Assembly: GCA_030424595.1 (NCBI GenBank) | Contig: JAUHWG010000020.1 | Location: 1 to 64,000 of the forward strand | DNA from: Polyangia bacterium | Lineage (GTDB): Bacteria; Myxococcota_A; Polyangia; Nannocystales; Nannocystaceae | Direction: 5' to 3' | Length of the DNA: 64,000 nt | Made by a program: the position numbers and the translations under genes | Part shown: piece by piece, positions 16,381-25,174 of the stretch | Layout: the number at the start of each line of letters is the position of its first letter | Numbering within the stretch: position 1 is the stretch's first letter | The notes under the pieces: generated by a model | Told to the model about the DNA's origin: nothing | What the model saw: only the letters and a program-made list of their open reading frames with translations | Database searches by the model: none

Positions 16381-17238
16381 ATGCGGACCCCGCTGCTATA
16401 CCGACGAAGCGCCCTCAAAGCCCCCCTCGCCGTCGCCCTCGCCCTCCTCCTGAGCGCCGGCTGTGACCGCACGAAGAGCGGCGAGGAGCGGATGAAAGAG
16501 TACGAGGAGGCCGGCATCGAGGCCGGCGCCGCCCAGATCCTCGCCCAGGAGCAAGCGCGGGCCAAGGCTGACGCCGAGGCAGCCGCTGAGGAGATCGTCG
16601 AGGCCATGCAGCGCAACGCCGAGGCCAAGCGGGCCCTCGAGGCCGAGCTCCGGGCAGACACCCTCGGCGCCGACGCGCCCGCCGACGACGGCTCCGCACC
16701 CGCGGCTGCGAAGGGCCCCGCGACCGCCAGCGCTGCCGCCTTCGCCCGCTACGACCCCGTCCTCCTGAGCGAGGCCCCGGCCAAGAGCTCGATCTCCCCG
16801 GGCGAGTACCTCTGCAAGATCTCGAAGGAGTACAAGCTCCGCCCCTGCACCGTCCGCACAGACCCCAAGGGGCACACGATGCTGACGATCCCCCAGGCCC
16901 TCATCGCCCTCGAAGGGGTGATCTACGACGAGGGCGACGTCGTCCACTTCGACGGCTGGCAGACCGAAGAGCGCCCCTTCGGCTGCTTCTCCTGCGCTCC
17001 GCGCTGCTCCGTCGAGCCCTCGAGCTGCATGTGCGACGAGCTCCCGCCGGCCGCCTCCGCCCACTGCATGGCCCAGCCGATCACCTTCGAGCTCAAGCGC
17101 AAGGGCAAGGGCTGGCGCGGGATGATGAACTACACCACCTACAGCAGCCGCTACGAGGGCGAGATGCCGGCGCGGCGGGTGACCGGCTACGAGACCGAGG
17201 TCGACTCCTTCGTCGTCGAGCTTCAGCCCGCCCGCTGA
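16381..17238 (+). CDS. Lipoprotein of unknown function
   Basis: A 285-aa exported lipoprotein. It starts MRTPLLYRRSALKAPL, with a hydrophobic core and lipobox LLLSAGC. Residues ~30-100 are a highly charged Ala/Glu/Lys/Arg-rich helix (QILAQEQARAKADAEAAAEE), probably coiled coil. The C-terminal ~170 residues contain a beta-rich region with a Cys patch (GCFSCAPRCSVEPSSCMCDE) that may bind metal or be disulfide-bonded, ending in strands RRVTGYETEVDSFVVEL. The longer upstream frame is the 8-bp-repeat spacer and was rejected as N-terminus. No family recognised. Confidence 0.75.
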   Translation: MRTPLLYRRSALKAPLAVALALLLSAGCDRTKSGEERMKEYEEAGIEAGAAQILAQEQARAKADAEAAAEEIVEAMQRNAEAKRALEAELRADTLGADAPADDGSAPAAAKGPATASAAAFARYDPVLLSEAPAKSSISPGEYLCKISKEYKLRPCTVRTDPKGHTMLTIPQALIALEGVIYDEGDVVHFDGWQTEERPFGCFSCAPRCSVEPSSCMCDELPPAASAHCMAQPITFELKRKGKGWRGMMNYTTYSSRYEGEMPARRVTGYETEVDSFVVELQPAR

Positions 17239-17314
17239 GGTTGCGCGGCGCGGCCCGCCGTCGCAGCGGGCGACGACGCTGGAGTTCGCGGCCGAGTCCT
17301 GCCAGGATCGGAGG

Positions 17315-18022
17315 GTGTACACCCCGTCCTCGCTGGTCCCGAAGCTCGTCCCCTTCGTCGACGACCAGGTCTGGACCGCGAGGGCGCCGCTGCGCTTCTA
17401 CGGGGTGCCGATGGGCTCTCGGATGACCGTGTGCCGCCTCGCCGACGGTCGCCTCTGGGTTCACTCTCCGATCGAGCTGGGGACGATCCAAGCCGCGCTC
17501 GACCGGCTCGGCGAGGTCGCCTTCGCGGTCGCGCCGAACTTTCTCCACCACCTCTTTATGGGGCCCTTTGTCGCCGCCTACCCGCGCGCCCGCCTCTTCG
17601 TCTCGCCGAAGCTGGTCGAGAAGCGACCGGACCTGCCCGCGGAGGCGGCCCTCGGCGATCATCCCCCGCTCGGCACCTGGGAGGACACGCTCGACCAGGC
17701 GCCCTTCCGCGGCAGCTCCCTGCTCGACGAGGTCGTCTTCCTCCACCGCCCCTCGCGGACCCTCATCCTCTGCGACGCCTGCATGTGTATGCACCGCGAC
17801 GCGCCCCTCGGCTGGCGCCTCCTCGGCCGGATCGGCGGGATCTACGAGCACTACGGGCCGCCGCTCGAGATCAAGCTGACCTTTCGCGACAAGGCGGCGC
17901 TGCGAGGCTTCGTCGAGCGCGTGCTGAGCTGGGACTTCGACCGGATCGTCCTCTCGCACGGCGATCTGATCGAGACCGGCGGCAAAGAGGTCTTTCGCAG
18001 GGCCTACGAGTTCTGCCTCTGA
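17315..18022 (+). CDS. DUF4336-like protein (metallo-beta-lactamase-fold relative)
   Basis: Predicted cytosolic protein of 235 aa starting at a GTG (MYTPSSLVPKLVPFVDDQVW). The order of motifs matches DUF4336-type proteins: an N-terminal WTARAPLRFYGVPMGSRMTVCRL, then LWVHSPIELG, PNFLHHLFMGPF, FLHRPSRTLILCDACM and the closing RIVLSHGDLIE. The HSPIE and HH/HGD motifs resemble a degenerate metallo-beta-lactamase fold. Enzymatic activity is unknown. It follows the lipoprotein gene at 16381 by 76 bases in the same direction and may share its transcript. Confidence 0.75.
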   Translation: MYTPSSLVPKLVPFVDDQVWTARAPLRFYGVPMGSRMTVCRLADGRLWVHSPIELGTIQAALDRLGEVAFAVAPNFLHHLFMGPFVAAYPRARLFVSPKLVEKRPDLPAEAALGDHPPLGTWEDTLDQAPFRGSSLLDEVVFLHRPSRTLILCDACMCMHRDAPLGWRLLGRIGGIYEHYGPPLEIKLTFRDKAALRGFVERVLSWDFDRIVLSHGDLIETGGKEVFRRAYEFCL

Positions 18023-18065
18023 GCGAGCCCGAGCTCCCGCGCCCACCGGCTCCGCGACGCGCGGC

Positions 18066-19382
18066 CTACTCCCACGCGAACCACCACAGCGGCTGGCTGA
18101 CGTTCTCGCTGAGGGTGTAGTAGCCCTCCCCGTCGCCGGCGATCGCGAGGGTCTCGCCCTGCAGCTCGAGGTTTAAGGGCACGACGCAGGGCTCCCCGGC
18201 GAAGGCCTGGGCGAGGCCGGTCCCCGGCGGGCGGAGCCAGAGGCGGGCCTCGATGTAGGTGCGGACGATGACGAAGTCGCCGAGGGGAGAGATGTCGCCG
18301 CCGGTCGTCACGGTGAGCGGGATCGCGGCCTCGGGGACCTTGATAAGCTCGTAGGAGCCCGCCTTCGCGATAGGTCCCGGCAGGTGATAGACGCCGGTCG
18401 TGTCGCCCTTCGTGACGATCACAAGCTCGCCGTCGTCGGGATCCACCAGCAGCGTCTCGGCGTTGTGGGCCCCGTCGGGGTAGGTGAGCGTGAGGAGCTC
18501 GGCGTCATCGACCGTCACCTCGCCGCCCTCGGCCGCGGCCGCGTCGGGCTCGGGGATCCGGACGACGCTGATCGACGGGCGCTTCTCGGCGTTGTCGCCG
18601 ATGTCGCCGATGTAGAGCCAGGGGTCGGTCCCGGGGCCCGGCTTTGGACCTGCACCGAGAGACAGGTCCTCCCAGTCGGTCGCCTCGACGCCCGCGAGGT
18701 TGAAGACGCCGAGGGTCTTCCCCGCGGTGTCGATGGCGAAGACGCGGGCGCTGTCGCCGGAGTCGTTGTGGACCCAGAGCACGCCGGGCTGGCCGCGGCT
18801 GGCGACCATGCCCGAAGCCTCGTCGATCTCCGGGTCGTCGACGGTCGCGGCGAGCGCACCGTTGGCGACCGCCGGGCACTCTTCGAGGAGCCCGCCCGCG
18901 GTCGTGCCCTCGCTCGTGCCCTCGCTCGTCGCGCCTGTCGTCCCGGTGCTCGTCCCGGTGCTCGTCCCCTCGGTGGTCACGCCGGTCATCGTCGACTCAC
19001 CGGTCGGATCCCCGCTCGTCGGCCCGCTCGTCGGCCCGCCCGTCGGCCCGCTCGCCGACCCCTCTGTCGCGGCCCCGTCCGTCGCCGCCGAGGTCGGGCC
19101 CGTCGCCGCCGAGGTCGGGCCGGAGGAGCTCGAAGCGCCGGTCGTCATCCCGGTCGATGAGGCCGTGCCGGTCCCCGCCGGGCCCTCACCGCAGCCGAAG
19201 ACGGTCAGCGATGCGCCGAGGAGGCCGCGACAAAGAGCGGCCCGCCGCGCTCGAGGGGAGCGCACGGATCCCGCCGCCTGCGAGGTGCTCAGCGTGCCCG
19301 ATGAGCGCGCGCTGTGGTTGGCTCGGCGCTCGCCACGGCCCGCGCCGCGCAGCTCCGGTGTCTGCGGACCTTTGTTCGACAT
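18066..19382 (-). CDS. Lipoprotein with Ser/Thr/Gly linker and beta-propeller-like domain
   Basis: Predicted exported lipoprotein. The hydrophobic core RGLLGASLTVFGC supplies a lipobox. A ~100-residue Thr/Ser/Gly linker (TSGPTSGDPTGESTMTGVT-like) separates it from a C-terminal domain of ~270 aa. That domain has repeated WVHNDSGDSARVFAID, DWEDLSLG, YIGDIGDNAEKRPSI and TLLVDPDDGELVIVTK elements, characteristic of a secreted beta-propeller family with unknown ligand. The ATG at 19382 has a GAGGAT-type ribosome-binding site but leaves a 63-residue n-region. A GTG at 19265 would give a normal signal peptide, and the choice is unresolved. Confidence 0.75.
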   Translation of the reverse strand: MSNKGPQTPELRGAGRGERRANHSARSSGTLSTSQAAGSVRSPRARRAALCRGLLGASLTVFGCGEGPAGTGTASSTGMTTGASSSSGPTSAATGPTSAATDGAATEGSASGPTGGPTSGPTSGDPTGESTMTGVTTEGTSTGTSTGTTGATSEGTSEGTTAGGLLEECPAVANGALAATVDDPEIDEASGMVASRGQPGVLWVHNDSGDSARVFAIDTAGKTLGVFNLAGVEATDWEDLSLGAGPKPGPGTDPWLYIGDIGDNAEKRPSISVVRIPEPDAAAAEGGEVTVDDAELLTLTYPDGAHNAETLLVDPDDGELVIVTKGDTTGVYHLPGPIAKAGSYELIKVPEAAIPLTVTTGGDISPLGDFVIVRTYIEARLWLRPPGTGLAQAFAGEPCVVPLNLELQGETLAIAGDGEGYYTLSENVSQPLWWFAWE

Positions 19383-19558
19383 CGCGCCTATCCTCGCACT
19401 CTCGCCCGCCCGTGGGTACCGCTACGAAGGATGACCCCGTCGCCGACGTCCGTCTCCCAGCGCGCACCTCCGGGCCCCCCTAGAACTCCCCTCTGCCGCC
19501 CGCCTGCCGCCTGCCGCCTGCCTGCCAGCGGGGTCGCAAGATCTCTCCGCCCGGCGAG

Positions 19559-20635
19559 CTACCACTCCAGGTAGGTCTCGGGCTGCATCGTCCGCCCGTA
19601 CTCGTCGGCGTCGACCAGCGAGCTCAGGATCTTCCGGGCCGCGGCGTCACCGTCGATCGAGAGCGCGTCGGCGAGGGGCAGCGCGAGCTGAGAGAGCCCC
19701 GCCAGGCTGCCCTTGTGCCGCTCTAGCGCCTCCAGGAGCGCGTCCTCGTCGTCGATGTCACCGCCGAGCGAGAGCACCCCGCCTTCGACGAGGAGCCCCG
19801 CCGGGAGCCCGTCGCCCTTCTCCCCGCCGAGGAAGCCCGTGACGTCGGCGAGCCCCTCGATCATCACCTCGCGGAGCTTGGGCGCGTCGAGGCTGCCGAG
19901 CCCCTCGAGCACCGCCGCGTTGTCGACGAGCTCGTCCTCGCTCGCGAGGGTCAGGCCGAGGAACTCGAGCTTCGGCAGCTGCGAGTCGGCGAGCGCGATC
20001 AGGGTGACGTCGGGTAGGGGATCGCCGAGCAGGTAGAGCTCGCGCAGCCGGCTGTGGGCGAAGGGGGTCGCCTTGATCGCGCCGCTGATGAAGCAGCGAT
20101 CGAGGCGGGGCATCGCCTCGAAGATCTCCGCCAGATCGCCGAAGTAGTTGCGCCGCTGCCGAGCGACGCTCTGCCAATAGGTGTCGAGGATCAGCACCTC
20201 GATCGTGTCGAGGGTCGCGCTCAGCAGGGCGTCGGGGAAGGCGTCGCCGGGGCTCGCCGAGTCGCAGAGGAGGTGGAGCACCCGCGGCCGCAGCTTGTTG
20301 ACCCGCTCGATGATCACGTCGCAGAGGGGCCGGTCGGCGGTGTCCTTGAAGGTGATCGTCAGGCAGCCGCGCTCCGGCTCCCAGCGCGCCCGATCGCCGA
20401 GGGGATCGATCTCGAGGAGGGGATCCGAGTCCTCGATCTCCTTGACCTCGACGAGGGTGTAGCGATCACGGCGACGACGCATGAGCACCCGCTCGAAGTG
20501 TTCGCGGGCGAGGTGCTCGTTGGCGAGCTCCTGGACCACCTGCGAGGTGCCCTCACCGGTGATCACGGAGGCGCCGCTCAGCGTAATCCGCCAGGGTCGG
20601 CCCAGATCGTCGTTCAAGAGAACCGTGGTCGGCAT
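19559..20635 (-). CDS. Leucine-rich-repeat-like cytoplasmic protein
   Basis: A 358-aa protein with no signal peptide. It starts MPTTVLLNDDLGRPWRITLSG, followed by a small alpha/beta region (ITGEGTSQVVQELANEHLAREHFE) resembling WGR/STM4015-type N-termini. It then has an LRR-like succession with regularly placed Leu: SRLRELYLLGDPL, PKLEFLGLTLASE, PKLREVMIEGLAD. A scaffold or protein-binding role is likely from the fold alone. No partner gene is evident; the next gene is divergent. Confidence 0.65.
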   Translation of the reverse strand: MPTTVLLNDDLGRPWRITLSGASVITGEGTSQVVQELANEHLAREHFERVLMRRRRDRYTLVEVKEIEDSDPLLEIDPLGDRARWEPERGCLTITFKDTADRPLCDVIIERVNKLRPRVLHLLCDSASPGDAFPDALLSATLDTIEVLILDTYWQSVARQRRNYFGDLAEIFEAMPRLDRCFISGAIKATPFAHSRLRELYLLGDPLPDVTLIALADSQLPKLEFLGLTLASEDELVDNAAVLEGLGSLDAPKLREVMIEGLADVTGFLGGEKGDGLPAGLLVEGGVLSLGGDIDDEDALLEALERHKGSLAGLSQLALPLADALSIDGDAAARKILSSLVDADEYGRTMQPETYLEW

Positions 20636-20830
20636 CGCCGCGAAGATAGCAGGCTCGCCGCCGCTGCGACGATCGACGAGCGAGCAAAACCGTGAGGTCA
20701 ACTACATCGGATGCTTGTGGAGCGGTCGCCTCGACCCCGAGTGTGGCGAGCCGCTTGCAAGACCCGGAGGCTCGCCCCCATCATCGCCGCCGCAGACGGT
20801 CCACAACGGCCCCTCAAACCTGTGACTACC

Positions 20831-21613
20831 ATGAAGATCCAAACCCTTATCTCCCTCGCCATCGCCCTCCCCCTCAGCGCATGCGTCGTCGTCAGCGGCG
20901 ACACCGACAGCGCCACAGACGGGACCACGAGCGCTAGCTCATCCTCCACGGGGAGCTCGACCGGCGCCGACTCTGAGACCTCGAGCGCGACGACCACCGC
21001 GAGCGGCACCGACTCCGACTCCGACTCGGCGGGCTCGACCACCGCGGACGCGACCGCCACCGACCCGACCTCGACCTCGGGGTCTACGACGGCCGACTCC
21101 GACTCCGACTCCGCCGGGACCGGCGGCGACGCTGCGGCGATCCTCGAGAGCTGCGAGGCGGCCTGCGAATCCCTCCTCGAGTGCTACCCCGACGAGTTCG
21201 AGTCCCTCGACTTCTGCGTCGGCCTGTGCGTCGACGAGTCGACCCCGCCGGAGCTCGACGCGGAGTGCGAGGCCGCGACCATCGCCGTCAACACGTGCAT
21301 CGGCGCCTCGAGCTGCGACGATCTGGAGAGCCGCGACTTCTGCGGCGCCGAGCAGGACGCGGCCGACCTCGCCTGTGACAGCGGCGAAGACGATTGCTTC
21401 GGCGGCGGCGGCGGCAACGAGGAGGGGACCGAGTGCGAGTACTTCGAGGAGTGCGTCGGCGAGTACAACCACGAGTTCTTCTGCACCGTCGACACCTGCG
21501 AGTGCTTCGAGGACGGCGAGAAGACCCAGGAGTGCGCGCCGCAGATGAACCTCTGCGCCGAGTTCGATCCGAGCGTGCTCGAGGACTACTCCCTCGAGTG
21601 CTGCGGCTGGTAG
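20831..21613 (+). CDS. Lipoprotein with Ser/Thr/Asp linker and Cys-rich C-terminus
   Basis: A 260-aa exported lipoprotein. The start MKIQTLISLAIALPLSAC is a compact signal peptide with lipobox Cys18. Residues ~22-100 are almost entirely Ser, Thr, Asp, Gly and Ala (TDSATDGTTSASSSSTGSST), typical of an extended surface linker. The C-terminal ~150 residues carry many paired Cys (SCEAACESLLECYPDE, CVGLCVDES, CIGASSCDD, CTVDTCECFEDG, CCGW), suggesting a disulfide-rich helical module. Specific function is unknown. Confidence 0.8.
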   Translation: MKIQTLISLAIALPLSACVVVSGDTDSATDGTTSASSSSTGSSTGADSETSSATTTASGTDSDSDSAGSTTADATATDPTSTSGSTTADSDSDSAGTGGDAAAILESCEAACESLLECYPDEFESLDFCVGLCVDESTPPELDAECEAATIAVNTCIGASSCDDLESRDFCGAEQDAADLACDSGEDDCFGGGGGNEEGTECEYFEECVGEYNHEFFCTVDTCECFEDGEKTQECAPQMNLCAEFDPSVLEDYSLECCGW

Positions 21614-21754
21614 CGATCGCCGACGAGGGATCGGCGGCCGGGCGAGCGATCCACGCTCGTCTGGCTCCTCTGGCTCCTCCTCTGAGCCCCTGCCCGGCGC
21701 TCAGAGGAGTCGCCACCGCTGCCAAGGCTGAACGGCTGACGCATCACCGCTGAG

Positions 21755-22897
21755 ATGCCGGACCGTCTGTGGCATCCTCCGCCCGTGTCCGTCCGCGCCT
21801 CCTTCGCTCTCACCACGCTCCTCGCAGGGGGCCTCGTCGGCGCCTGCCAGAGCGCGAACCAAGCTCCGACGAGCACAGACGCCCAGGCTGAGGTGGTCGC
21901 TGAGGCCGTCGCCGAGGTCGTCAGCCCTGGCCGAGCTGACGTGGCAGGCCAAGACGAGGCGTCCCCGCGCCTGGAGCTCCGCTTCCGCCCGCCCGTCGGC
22001 ACCTCGTGGGTCGAAGAGGTCGTGACCGAGCTCTTCAGCCATCGCTCCGAGGAGCTCCCGCCGGAGTCGCCGACCCTGCGGACGACCCGTCGCGAGCGCT
22101 TTGCGGTGCTCACCGCGGAGGAGGGGGTCCACCGCGTCGAGGTCACGTTGAGCGCGATCCGCATGGAGCCCGCGCAGGGCCCTGTCTTCGACAGCCGCGA
22201 AGATCCTACCGCGCCGGCCGATCCGCTGGTGTTGGACCATCTCGCGTTTGTCGGGCTACCGCTGGTCTATCGCCTGGACGACGCCGCCGCGACGCTGGAG
22301 ATCGAGGATCCCGCGGCCTACCGCAGCGCCGCCGATCTCCGGCACGCGGCGCTCCGCGAGGAGGCGGGGCTGCCCCCGCCGAGCCCCGAAGAAGAGGCCC
22401 AGTGGCGTATGTTTCTCGACACCGAGCTGAAAAAGCCGCTCGAGTGGGGGGTCCGGCCGGTCCTGCCGACAAAGCCGGTCCAGCAGGGCGACGAGTGGAC
22501 CCAGGCGGTGGAGACCTCGACGCTGTTCAACGCGACCGCGACGTGGCCGATAAGGCAGCGGCTCGAGGCTGTCAGCGCCGGGCTTGTGACGATCCATCGC
22601 GAGGCCGACGCGGAGTTCGTGGAGACGCCGGCGATGAAGCGCTTCATCAAGCAGGCGGATGCGACCCTCGAGGGGCAGGTCGTCGTCGAGGTTGCGACTG
22701 GCGCGCTCGTCCGCACCGAGACCACGGTGACCGGGATGGTGGAGGCCGCGCCGCAGCCCGAGGCGGGCTTCGCCGGCGGGACGCTGAAGATGCGGAGCAT
22801 CACGAGGCGTTCTCGGCTGGAGGAGGCAGGGACTGGCGCAGAGGTAGATACGGAGGCTGGAGCGACGAAGGAGGAGGCCGCGGAGGCGCGGGGCTAG
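21755..22897 (+). CDS. Lipoprotein of unknown function (possible DUF6263-like)
   Basis: A 380-aa predicted lipoprotein. The signal peptide VRASFALTTLLAGGLVGAC ends in a lipobox Cys. A GTG at 21785 is an alternative start giving a normal length signal. After an Ala/Glu/Val linker the main domain (RLELRFRPPVGTSWVEEVVTE, then HRVEVTLSAIRME, VGLPLVYRLDD, PTKPVQQGDEWTQ, EGQVVVEVATGALVRTE) resembles periplasmic proteins with repeated long beta strands such as DUF6263. The final ~25 residues are acidic/Ala-rich. No catalytic residues can be named. It is followed by 677 bp of noncoding DNA with element C. Confidence 0.7.
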   Translation: MPDRLWHPPPVSVRASFALTTLLAGGLVGACQSANQAPTSTDAQAEVVAEAVAEVVSPGRADVAGQDEASPRLELRFRPPVGTSWVEEVVTELFSHRSEELPPESPTLRTTRRERFAVLTAEEGVHRVEVTLSAIRMEPAQGPVFDSREDPTAPADPLVLDHLAFVGLPLVYRLDDAAATLEIEDPAAYRSAADLRHAALREEAGLPPPSPEEEAQWRMFLDTELKKPLEWGVRPVLPTKPVQQGDEWTQAVETSTLFNATATWPIRQRLEAVSAGLVTIHREADAEFVETPAMKRFIKQADATLEGQVVVEVATGALVRTETTVTGMVEAAPQPEAGFAGGTLKMRSITRRSRLEEAGTGAEVDTEAGATKEEAAEARG

Positions 22898-22980
22898 CTG
22901 TAGGGCTGGCTGTGGGGCTGGCGGCGCGGCGAATGTCGTGTGTGATCTCGGGCGCGCGAGGTCGTTGATGGGCGTCGGGT

Positions 22981-23215
22981 GATCTGTGGGCTGGTGTGAT
23001 CTGCGTGGCGGTGCTCGGAGCGCGACGCTGAGGGTTGAGCGGCGGAGGCTGGGGCGTAGGCCGGGAGAGGAGGGCCCCACTCTTTCAGACAGGTCGGAGG
23101 CGTGCGTCGACCACCCCTCTCGGGGCGGTCGATGCACGTCCTAGACTCATTCGCGGGGCCCTCCTCCCCCGACCCATCGGCGCTTCCTCCAGGCCGTGAT
23201 GAGTGAGCCGGCGGA
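22981..23215 (+). ncRNA. Structured element C, copy 2
   Basis: Outer stem 23062-23077 pairs with 23154-23169 with one mismatch. Inner stem GTGCGTCGACC (23101-23111) pairs with GGTCGATGCAC (23126-23136). Compared with copy 1, an A-T pair has become T-A and a G-C has become G-T, so pairing is kept. Conserved loop strands CTTTCAGACAGGTCGGAG and CGTCCTAGACTCATTCGCG are present. Weaker repeat fragments (GTGAGCCGGCG, GTGTGATCTGCG) continue downstream to about 23350. Confidence 0.6.
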
Positions 23216-23574
23216 TGTGGGCTGGTGCGTTTTCGCGGGGCTGTCTGTTGGGTAAGGTTCTTGAGGTTCGTTGCCCCTCGGCGGTGGTGGTTGACGGTAG
23301 CTCTGCGCGGGGAGTGAGCCGGCGAATGTGTGATCTGCGTGCCGGTCCTGGCGGGTGTGGATCTTCGCGCAAGCGCGCGCCGAGACGTCCCCGTCGGCAT
23401 CGTTCGCCCTGACCCCGACGACATGTCTCGAGAGCGCGGCGAACGGGGCGGCGGCGCGCTCCTGACCGCCCTCGTCGCGGGCTCGACCGGCCACCAGGCT
23501 CGGAAGAGAGACGACTCAACCTCGCAGGCGCTGGCTATACTGCGACACCTCCACAGACGGAGCCGCATAGAGTT
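23216..23574. other. Spacer downstream of element C copy 2
   Basis: Contains GTGAGCCGGCGAATG and GATCTGCGTGCCGGTCCTGG, which repeat blocks of the element's own flanks. Near 23536-23541 a TATACT hexamer could be the -10 box for the lipoprotein gene starting at 23575, though no good -35 is visible. Otherwise nothing recognised. Confidence 0.4.
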
Positions 23575-24870
23575 ATGAATAGCCATCAAAGACGATATAC
23601 GCGAGAGATTCTCTGCTCCTTGGCGCTAGGATTGGCCAGCGTCGCCGGCTGTAGCGGCGATGACACCACGACAACCGTCGGCGAGACGAGCACGATGACG
23701 GCGACATCCACAGGGACGACGACGTCCACAGGGACGACGACGATCTCGTCGATCACCGCGTCGGATCCGACGACCGACGGCACAGCCTCCGACTCGACGA
23801 CCAGCACCAGCAGCAGCAGCGAGAGCGACTCGGACTCCGAGACGGGGACGACGACCGTCGACCCACCAGAGCCTGTCTGCGGCGACGGCGAGGTCAACCA
23901 GGCGAGCGAAGAGTGCGACGAAGGAGAGGCGAACGCCGACAATGCAGCCTGTACCTCAGAGTGCAAGGCTGCGAGCTGCGGCGACGGGCTTGTCCAGGAG
24001 GGGGTCGAAGCCTGCGATGATGGCAACGACCTGGAGACCGACGCGTGTCTCCCGGGCTGTGTCCTCGCGAGCTGCGGCGACGGATACGTCCAGGAGGGGG
24101 TCGAGGCCTGCGACGACGGTAACGACGTCGACGACGACGCCTGCTCCAACGTATGCGCGGCGGCAGCCTGCGGTGACGGTGTCCTCCAGGAGGGTGAAGA
24201 GTGCGACGACGGCAACGACGTCTCGACCGACGCGTGCACAAACCAATGCCTCAACGCAAAGTGCGGCGATATGGTCGTCCAGGAGGGAGTCGAAGAGTGC
24301 GACGACGCCAACGATGTCGAGACCGATGAGTGCACCAGCGCCTGCGTACTCGCGGCGTGCGGTGATGGCCTCGTCTACGAGGGCGCCGAGGAGTGTGACG
24401 ACGCGAACGACGTCGATACCGACGAGTGTACCAGCGCCTGCGTCCTCGCCACCTGCGGTGACGGGTTTGTCTACGAGGGGGTCGAAGAGTGCGACGACGG
24501 GAACGTCGACGACGGCGACGGCTGCTCCGCGACCTGTGAGAGCGAGGGGAGCTGTCTCAACAATGAGCAGTGGCAGGCGGTCAACTGCACCACGACAAAG
24601 TGGGTCTGGTCGAGCGATCGTAACCAGGCCCAGACGCTCGTCGAGGCCAACGCCAAGAAGCTCCTGCGCTCGGGCTGTACCCACGCCCCTGCGGCCTCGA
24701 CGTGCAGCCTTGACGGCACAGGTTGGGTATCGACGGTGGAGTTCACGATGTCCGGCTGCAACGCCAGCTGGTATCATATCGGCGGCTCGTACACCGGCAA
24801 CTGCGGAGGCCACGACGGCGACAAGGTCCGCTACCTCGCGCTCGGCGTGAACGATTGCTACGACTACTAG
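23575..24870 (+). CDS. Lipoprotein with Myxococcus Cys-rich (DUF4215-like) repeats
   Basis: Exported 431-aa lipoprotein. MNSHQRRYTREILCSLALGLASVAGC is the signal peptide. A Thr/Ser/Asp linker runs to about residue 95. Eight tandem Cys-rich repeats of 35-40 aa follow (~100-325), each of the form CGDG-vQEGvEeCDDGNdv-tDaCt-aC, typical of the Myxococcus Cys-rich/DUF4215 family of Ca-binding-like surface modules. Consecutive Asp/Asn residues in CDDGND may bind metal. A unique C-terminal ~110 residues (NNEQWQAVNCTTTKWVWSSD to GGHDGDKVRYLALG) forms a separate domain, possibly a ligand-binding tip. Length and repeat number fit the family. Confidence 0.9.
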   Translation: MNSHQRRYTREILCSLALGLASVAGCSGDDTTTTVGETSTMTATSTGTTTSTGTTTISSITASDPTTDGTASDSTTSTSSSSESDSDSETGTTTVDPPEPVCGDGEVNQASEECDEGEANADNAACTSECKAASCGDGLVQEGVEACDDGNDLETDACLPGCVLASCGDGYVQEGVEACDDGNDVDDDACSNVCAAAACGDGVLQEGEECDDGNDVSTDACTNQCLNAKCGDMVVQEGVEECDDANDVETDECTSACVLAACGDGLVYEGAEECDDANDVDTDECTSACVLATCGDGFVYEGVEECDDGNVDDGDGCSATCESEGSCLNNEQWQAVNCTTTKWVWSSDRNQAQTLVEANAKKLLRSGCTHAPAASTCSLDGTGWVSTVEFTMSGCNASWYHIGGSYTGNCGGHDGDKVRYLALGVNDCYDY

Positions 24871-24955
24871 CGCCTATGCACGCCCTTCGGCGCCTGGAGC
24901 CTCGGCGGAGACCCCCAGCCGAGCGCCTCCGGGCGGTCGAGGAGACCGCGGGACG

Positions 24956-25110
24956 ACTGCTGCTCGCCCCACGCCTGACCGCTCTTCACCGAGTCTTGCC
25001 TGACCAGTCGCATGACGTTGCGCTCGGCTGCATGAGGTAGCACGGCCCCCCCCACGCAAACGCCTGATCTCGTAGGATTGCGGCCGTTCGACGGGCTGGG
25101 GGCGTTCGGG
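24956..25110. repeat. Dispersed repeat A, copy 2
   Basis: Corresponds to 1-176. Shared blocks are ACTGCTGCTCG, CAGTCGCATGACGT, GAGGTAGCACGG, then GATTGCGGCCGTTCG and CTGGGGGCGTTCG. It occupies the 304-bp convergent spacer between the DUF4215 lipoprotein and the multihaem gene. The sequence differs at many positions but keeps order and length, indicating an old duplication. Confidence 0.75.
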
Positions 25111-25174
25111 GCGGGCCCGGGCGGGCATCGACGCTGCCCTCCCAGTCCCGGCGCGGCTCTTCGAGGCCCGGGGC

